NCBI GenBank assembly: GCA_009649835.1 | Contig: PYCK01000057.1 | Coordinates: forward strand, 10,217 to 24,990 | From: Candidatus Methanocomedens sp. | Lineage (GTDB): Archaea; Halobacteriota; Methanosarcinia; Methanosarcinales; Methanocomedenaceae | DNA length: 14,774 bases | Direction: 5' to 3' | Part shown: one piece after another, positions 12,052 to 14,774 of the stretch | How positions within the stretch are numbered: position 1 is the first letter of the stretch | How the letters are laid out: every line of letters starts with the position of its first letter | Program-made: the position numbers and the translations under genes | The notes under the pieces: generated by a model | The model's database searches: none | What the model saw: only the letters and a program-made list of their open reading frames with translations | What the model was told of the DNA's origin: nothing

Positions 12052-12990
12052 TCACAGGTCATTTATTGTCAATACAGATATGTTATCCTTTTCCCATTTA
12101 TTGAGCGGTTGACTATCACTGTCGGGTATGCTTGTCAGTATCCACCCTTTACTGACATTCAGCGCCTCCATAAATAGTTTCATTGGCAACACATCATCAT
12201 CAGAGGGAGCATCCATGTATTTTAATAACACCCTGTCATCTTCCTGCACTGCCAGGGCATCAAAGCTATACGGCAGCCCTGCCGCCTCCACGAACTGCAC
12301 ATCACGGTATATATTGTGTTGCTTTAACCTGTTAAGTGCCAGTTCAACCAGTTCTGTGGGTGATTCGCCAAGTATTATCCCATCAGGCGATGTCGGTCTT
12401 TCAGCTTCAACGGTTTTAGCCGTGACCTTTAGCGGAAGGTCGAATATCTCCTGGAAGAACATCCCGGGATCGATCCTGACATAGGTCTCATCTGCTATCA
12501 GGTAGACTGAAAGTATATCATCCAGGGTATCAGGGGTAATGCTGCCGTCATTCAGGATGTTGTCCTTTATCCTGTCTGTGAATTCATCCTTAAAATCCTT
12601 GATCTCGATTATGGGTATCCTGGCTGCAAGCCGTCTATGCGGACCTCTGTCATAGACCTTGAACCCGAAATCCCGATCAATCTCATCCTTCATACTTGTG
12701 ATTATCACAGGCGACCTGGTCCTGTCCCCAACCAGGTCTTCCACCAGGCTGCTGTCAACCTTTACTGCCTTCTTACTGCCGATAAGCAGCAGTGAATCAA
12801 TGTAGCGTATATCCTCGATATCGAAGCTGGAAAGCACGTCCTTTACATCCTGTATTACATCTGGTTCCGGTGTAAAGGTCCTGAATACCAGTATCCACTC
12901 ATTACCAGCTCTTACAGTCCTGGACTGCCCTATTTCACTTACCGCATCATACAGGCCATCGTAGGTATTGCCGTTCAAACCAAACACCAT
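12052..12990 (-). CDS. Unrecognised 312-residue protein encoded upstream of radB
   Basis: I do not recognise a named family. The protein is soluble, acidic, and has no signal peptide or membrane span. It seems to have three parts: about 1-100 (alternating strands and helices such as WILVFRTF and DSLLLIGSKKAV), 105-195 (RLAARIPIIEIKDFKDEF then ITPDTLDDILSVYL), and 205-312. The last part, SPTELVELALNRLKQHN then YSFDALAVQEDDRVLLKYMDA and GWILTSIP, resembles the strand-helix order of restriction-endonuclease-like (PD-D/ExK) folds: D244 and K257 are present, but the usual E/D before x-K is Leu, so if related it would be inactive. The gene overlaps or nearly abuts radB on the same strand, so a role in recombination or DNA binding is plausible. 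A TATA candidate on the minus strand (ACAATATAGG, 13021-13030) lies about 35 bp upstream of the ATG. Confidence 0.75.
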   Translation of the reverse strand: MVFGLNGNTYDGLYDAVSEIGQSRTVRAGNEWILVFRTFTPEPDVIQDVKDVLSSFDIEDIRYIDSLLLIGSKKAVKVDSSLVEDLVGDRTRSPVIITSMKDEIDRDFGFKVYDRGPHRRLAARIPIIEIKDFKDEFTDRIKDNILNDGSITPDTLDDILSVYLIADETYVRIDPGMFFQEIFDLPLKVTAKTVEAERPTSPDGIILGESPTELVELALNRLKQHNIYRDVQFVEAAGLPYSFDALAVQEDDRVLLKYMDAPSDDDVLPMKLFMEALNVSKGWILTSIPDSDSQPLNKWEKDNISVLTINDL

Positions 12991-13113
12991 TCACAGAATG
13001 AAACTTAATGTTATTGTAGTCCTATATTGTATTCAATTGTATTGAAATAGTTTGTCAAATTATAGTATGGCAGGGAAAACATCTGTTGGTTTTTGGTTGA
13101 TACAAATCAAATA

Positions 13114-14517
13114 TCAGAACATCAAAAACGCAAACAGTGACACGATCACAACAGTAACCAGATTCAACCACAACCCGGCCCTGGCCATCTGGGGAATAGT
13201 AACATAACCCGACCCGAACACAATGGCATTAGGTGGAGTAGCTACCGGCATCATGAACGCCAGGGACGATGATATTGCCACAGCAGCCATTATCCCGAAC
13301 GGGGAGATGCCAAGGGTCACTGCAATGGATGCGGCAATTGGCATCAGGATAGTGGCTGTGGCTGTATTTGATGTTATCTCTGTGAATATCTTGGTAATAA
13401 CAACAGTTGCCAGGATCAACAGGAATACAGGCATAGCCACAAGGAACGTAAAACTCTGGGATACCCATTCAGCCAGGCCCGTTTCTGCAAACCCCCTGGC
13501 AATAGCGAACCCTCCACCCATTAAAAGCGCAACACCCCATGGAACTTTTTCAGTATCCTCCCATGAGAGCAGTGAAGCTTCCTTTCTGGCAGGTATTACA
13601 AACAGCAGCAGTGCCCCCGTAATTGCGATACTGGCATCTGTAACCAGGGGGAAGTACTTACCCCACAACAGCCCCCGGGTCATCCACAAGACCGCCACCA
13701 GGGCAAACACAATAAGCACATGTTTCTCCTCCCTGGTAATCTTGCCCTGCCTGGCCATCTCGGCCTTTATGACCTCACCGCTGCCCGGTATCTCATCTTT
13801 CCGGATACGGTAACCGATATGGGTCAGATAGAACCAGGTAATGACCAGCATGACAAACGCCAGTGGAAACCCGAAGTACGCCCATTCAAAGAAGTTTACC
13901 TGCACCCCGAACATGGACTGGTAGATGCCTGCGAATATCAGGTTGGGCGGCGTCCCCACCAGTGTTGCCATCCCGCCTATGGATGCTGCATAGGCAATGG
14001 AGAGCATCAGTGCCACATTGAAATCAGGGTCCGATTTTTTAGCAGATATGCTGGCAATCACAGCGGTCCCGATCGGCATCATGACCATGGCAGTGGATGT
14101 ATTTGAGATCCAGGCAGATAAAAAGGCAGTGGCGACCATAAAGCCTGCTATGATACGCCTGGGACCAATGCCTATGGTGTGCACCACAAACAGGGCAATG
14201 CGCTTATGCAGGTCCCATTTCTCCATGGCAATGGCAATGAAAAAGCCGCCTAACATGAGGAATACGATATGGTGTCCGTACTGTGCTGTTACATCGCCTA
14301 CCTTCATGGCACCGAATGCAGGGAAGACAACGATGGGCAGCAGTGCCGTGGCAGAGATGGGGATGGCCTCGCTTATCCACCATACAGCCATCCAGATCGT
14401 GACGCCTGCTACAACTGTGGCGGCAGGGGACAGGCTTTCAAGTCCGGTAAATAGGATTAGAATAAAAAAGAGCGGACCGAGAACAAGACCTGACCTTTGC
14501 CTTATACCTTGCTTCAC
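13114..14517 (-). CDS. SLC13/DASS-family sodium-coupled anion (dicarboxylate-type) transporter
   Basis: The 467-residue protein has about 11-12 membrane spans. It carries the paired hairpin motifs of the divalent-anion/sodium symporter family: WISNTSTAMVMMPIG (SNT at 138-140) with LVGTPPNLIF (187-195) in the first repeat, and EITSNTATATILMPIA (SNT at 383-385) with MMPVATPPNAIVFGSGYV (422-439) in the second. SWEDTEKVPWGVALLMGGGFAIA (318-340) is also typical. Family members import succinate, malate, citrate, sulfate or similar anions with sodium; the substrate here is not determinable. The start is GTG at 14517 with no Shine-Dalgarno, and an AT-rich TATA candidate about 25 bp upstream points to a leaderless message. 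It is monocistronic here and divergent from the lipoprotein gene. Confidence 0.93.
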   Translation of the reverse strand: MKQGIRQRSGLVLGPLFFILILFTGLESLSPAATVVAGVTIWMAVWWISEAIPISATALLPIVVFPAFGAMKVGDVTAQYGHHIVFLMLGGFFIAIAMEKWDLHKRIALFVVHTIGIGPRRIIAGFMVATAFLSAWISNTSTAMVMMPIGTAVIASISAKKSDPDFNVALMLSIAYAASIGGMATLVGTPPNLIFAGIYQSMFGVQVNFFEWAYFGFPLAFVMLVITWFYLTHIGYRIRKDEIPGSGEVIKAEMARQGKITREEKHVLIVFALVAVLWMTRGLLWGKYFPLVTDASIAITGALLLFVIPARKEASLLSWEDTEKVPWGVALLMGGGFAIARGFAETGLAEWVSQSFTFLVAMPVFLLILATVVITKIFTEITSNTATATILMPIAASIAVTLGISPFGIMAAVAISSSLAFMMPVATPPNAIVFGSGYVTIPQMARAGLWLNLVTVVIVSLFAFLMF

Positions 14518-14536
14518 ATTTATGTAATTAAAATCA

Positions 14537-14548
14537 TTATATTTAAAT
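14537..14548. promoter_or_regulatory. Shared TATA region between the divergent transporter and lipoprotein genes
   Basis: TTATATTTAAAT is nearly self-complementary and readable on both strands. On the plus strand it is centred about 41 bp before the TTG of the lipoprotein gene, leaving a leader of about 16 bases that includes its Shine-Dalgarno. On the minus strand it sits about 25 bp from the transporter GTG. Confidence 0.4.
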
Positions 14549-14570
14549 CATATTAGATTTACCTGCTTTT

Positions 14571-14580
14571 GGAGGATGAT
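14571..14580 (+). promoter_or_regulatory. Strong Shine-Dalgarno sequence fixing a TTG start
   Basis: GGAGGATGAT closely matches the consensus GGAGGTGAT complementary to the 16S rRNA 3' end. GGAGG ends 8 bases before TTG 14584-14586, which opens the lipoprotein frame. Confidence 0.7.
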
Positions 14581-14583
14581 ATA

Positions 14584-14774
14584 TTGTATAAAAAATTGAT
14601 TATTTTACTGGTGCTGTTTACATTAATAGCAGCAGGCTGTACAGAAAAGGATTCTACGACTATCTCAACAAGTGATGGTGATGCGGATACTAATGTCAGT
14701 GTACCTGATGACTCTGAAACCGATGGTGATGCGGATACTAATGTCAGTGTACCTGATGACTCTGAACATGAATA
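14584..14774 (+). CDS. Lipoprotein with Asp-rich tandem repeats, 3'-truncated by the window edge
   Basis: A frame from TTG 14584 stays open to the window end (63 codons visible). Residues 1-19 are a lipoprotein signal: basic YKK, a hydrophobic stretch LIILLVLFTLIA, and the lipobox AAGC with C19. After C19 the mature protein is Thr/Ser/Asp-rich, as expected for a flexible surface tether, and contains two copies of DGDADTNVSVPDDSE separated by one Thr. The strong Shine-Dalgarno and archaeal TATA region support expression despite the TTG start. The functional domain lies beyond the window, so its role is unknown; a substrate-binding or surface lipoprotein is possible. It diverges from the SLC13 transporter gene with 66 bp between the starts. 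Confidence 0.75.
   Translation, partial: MYKKLIILLVLFTLIAAGCTEKDSTTISTSDGDADTNVSVPDDSETDGDADTNVSVPDDSEHE
14674..14766 (+). repeat. Exact tandem duplication, 45 bp repeated at 48-bp spacing
   Basis: Positions 14674-14718 and 14722-14766 are identical over 45 bp, separated by ACC. Each encodes DGDADTNVSVPDDSE. The lack of any synonymous difference means the duplication is recent or is maintained by slippage or gene conversion. More copies may lie past the window edge. Confidence 0.9.

Noticed and set aside
11424..12177. Two long plus-strand open frames across radB
   Set aside because: Both are antisense to radB and its upstream neighbour, which carry Walker motifs and family signatures; neither shows a domain.

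Overview
The window is archaeal, most likely from a Methanosarcinales-type euryarchaeon (methanogen or ANME-2-like). The evidence is a replication factor C large subunit with a C-terminal PIP box, a RadB recombinase, a DUF2240-type protein, archaeal TATA/BRE-like promoters with short or absent leaders, a PGF-CTERM (archaeosortase) surface protein, and dispersed palindromic repeats of kinds I associate with Methanosarcinales genomes. The exact lineage is inference.

Layout. Positions 1-521 hold the 3' part of a LysE-family exporter (+). A RelE-type toxin and its small antitoxin lie at 665-1149 (-), followed by a two-gene replication unit (+): rfcL (1430-2977) and thymidylate kinase (2989-3591). 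A gene-free stretch of about 555 bp (3592-4146) carries several hairpins and a 60-bp palindrome. Then comes a minus-strand operon read right to left: gpmI (5715-7262), a HAD-family protein (4887-5690) and a TrmI-like methyltransferase (4147-4890). Further right on the minus strand are a secreted PPC-domain protein with a PGF-CTERM sorting signal (7497-8519) and an unrecognised solenoid protein of seven exact 32-residue repeats with CxxxC pairs (8736-9416).

From 9470 to 10800 a small radical SAM gene (9775-10446, +) sits between two related MITE-like elements of about 150-160 bp in opposite orientation. Next is a minus-strand operon: an unrecognised 312-aa protein (12052-12990), radB, and a DUF2240-type gene (10825-11286). 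The right end has an SLC13/DASS anion transporter (13114-14517, -). Diverging from it is the start of a lipoprotein gene (14584 onward, +) with a TTG start and an exact 45-bp tandem duplication.

Working together: rfcL and tmk link clamp loading with dTTP supply, and radB with its neighbours is a recombination/repair unit. The gpmI operon joins central carbon metabolism to a HAD protein and an apparent tRNA/RNA methyltransferase. No single large novel system stands out. The best leads are the inverted MITE pair around the radical SAM gene, the 32-residue Cys-repeat protein, the unknown partner upstream of radB, and two enzyme homologues with altered key motifs.
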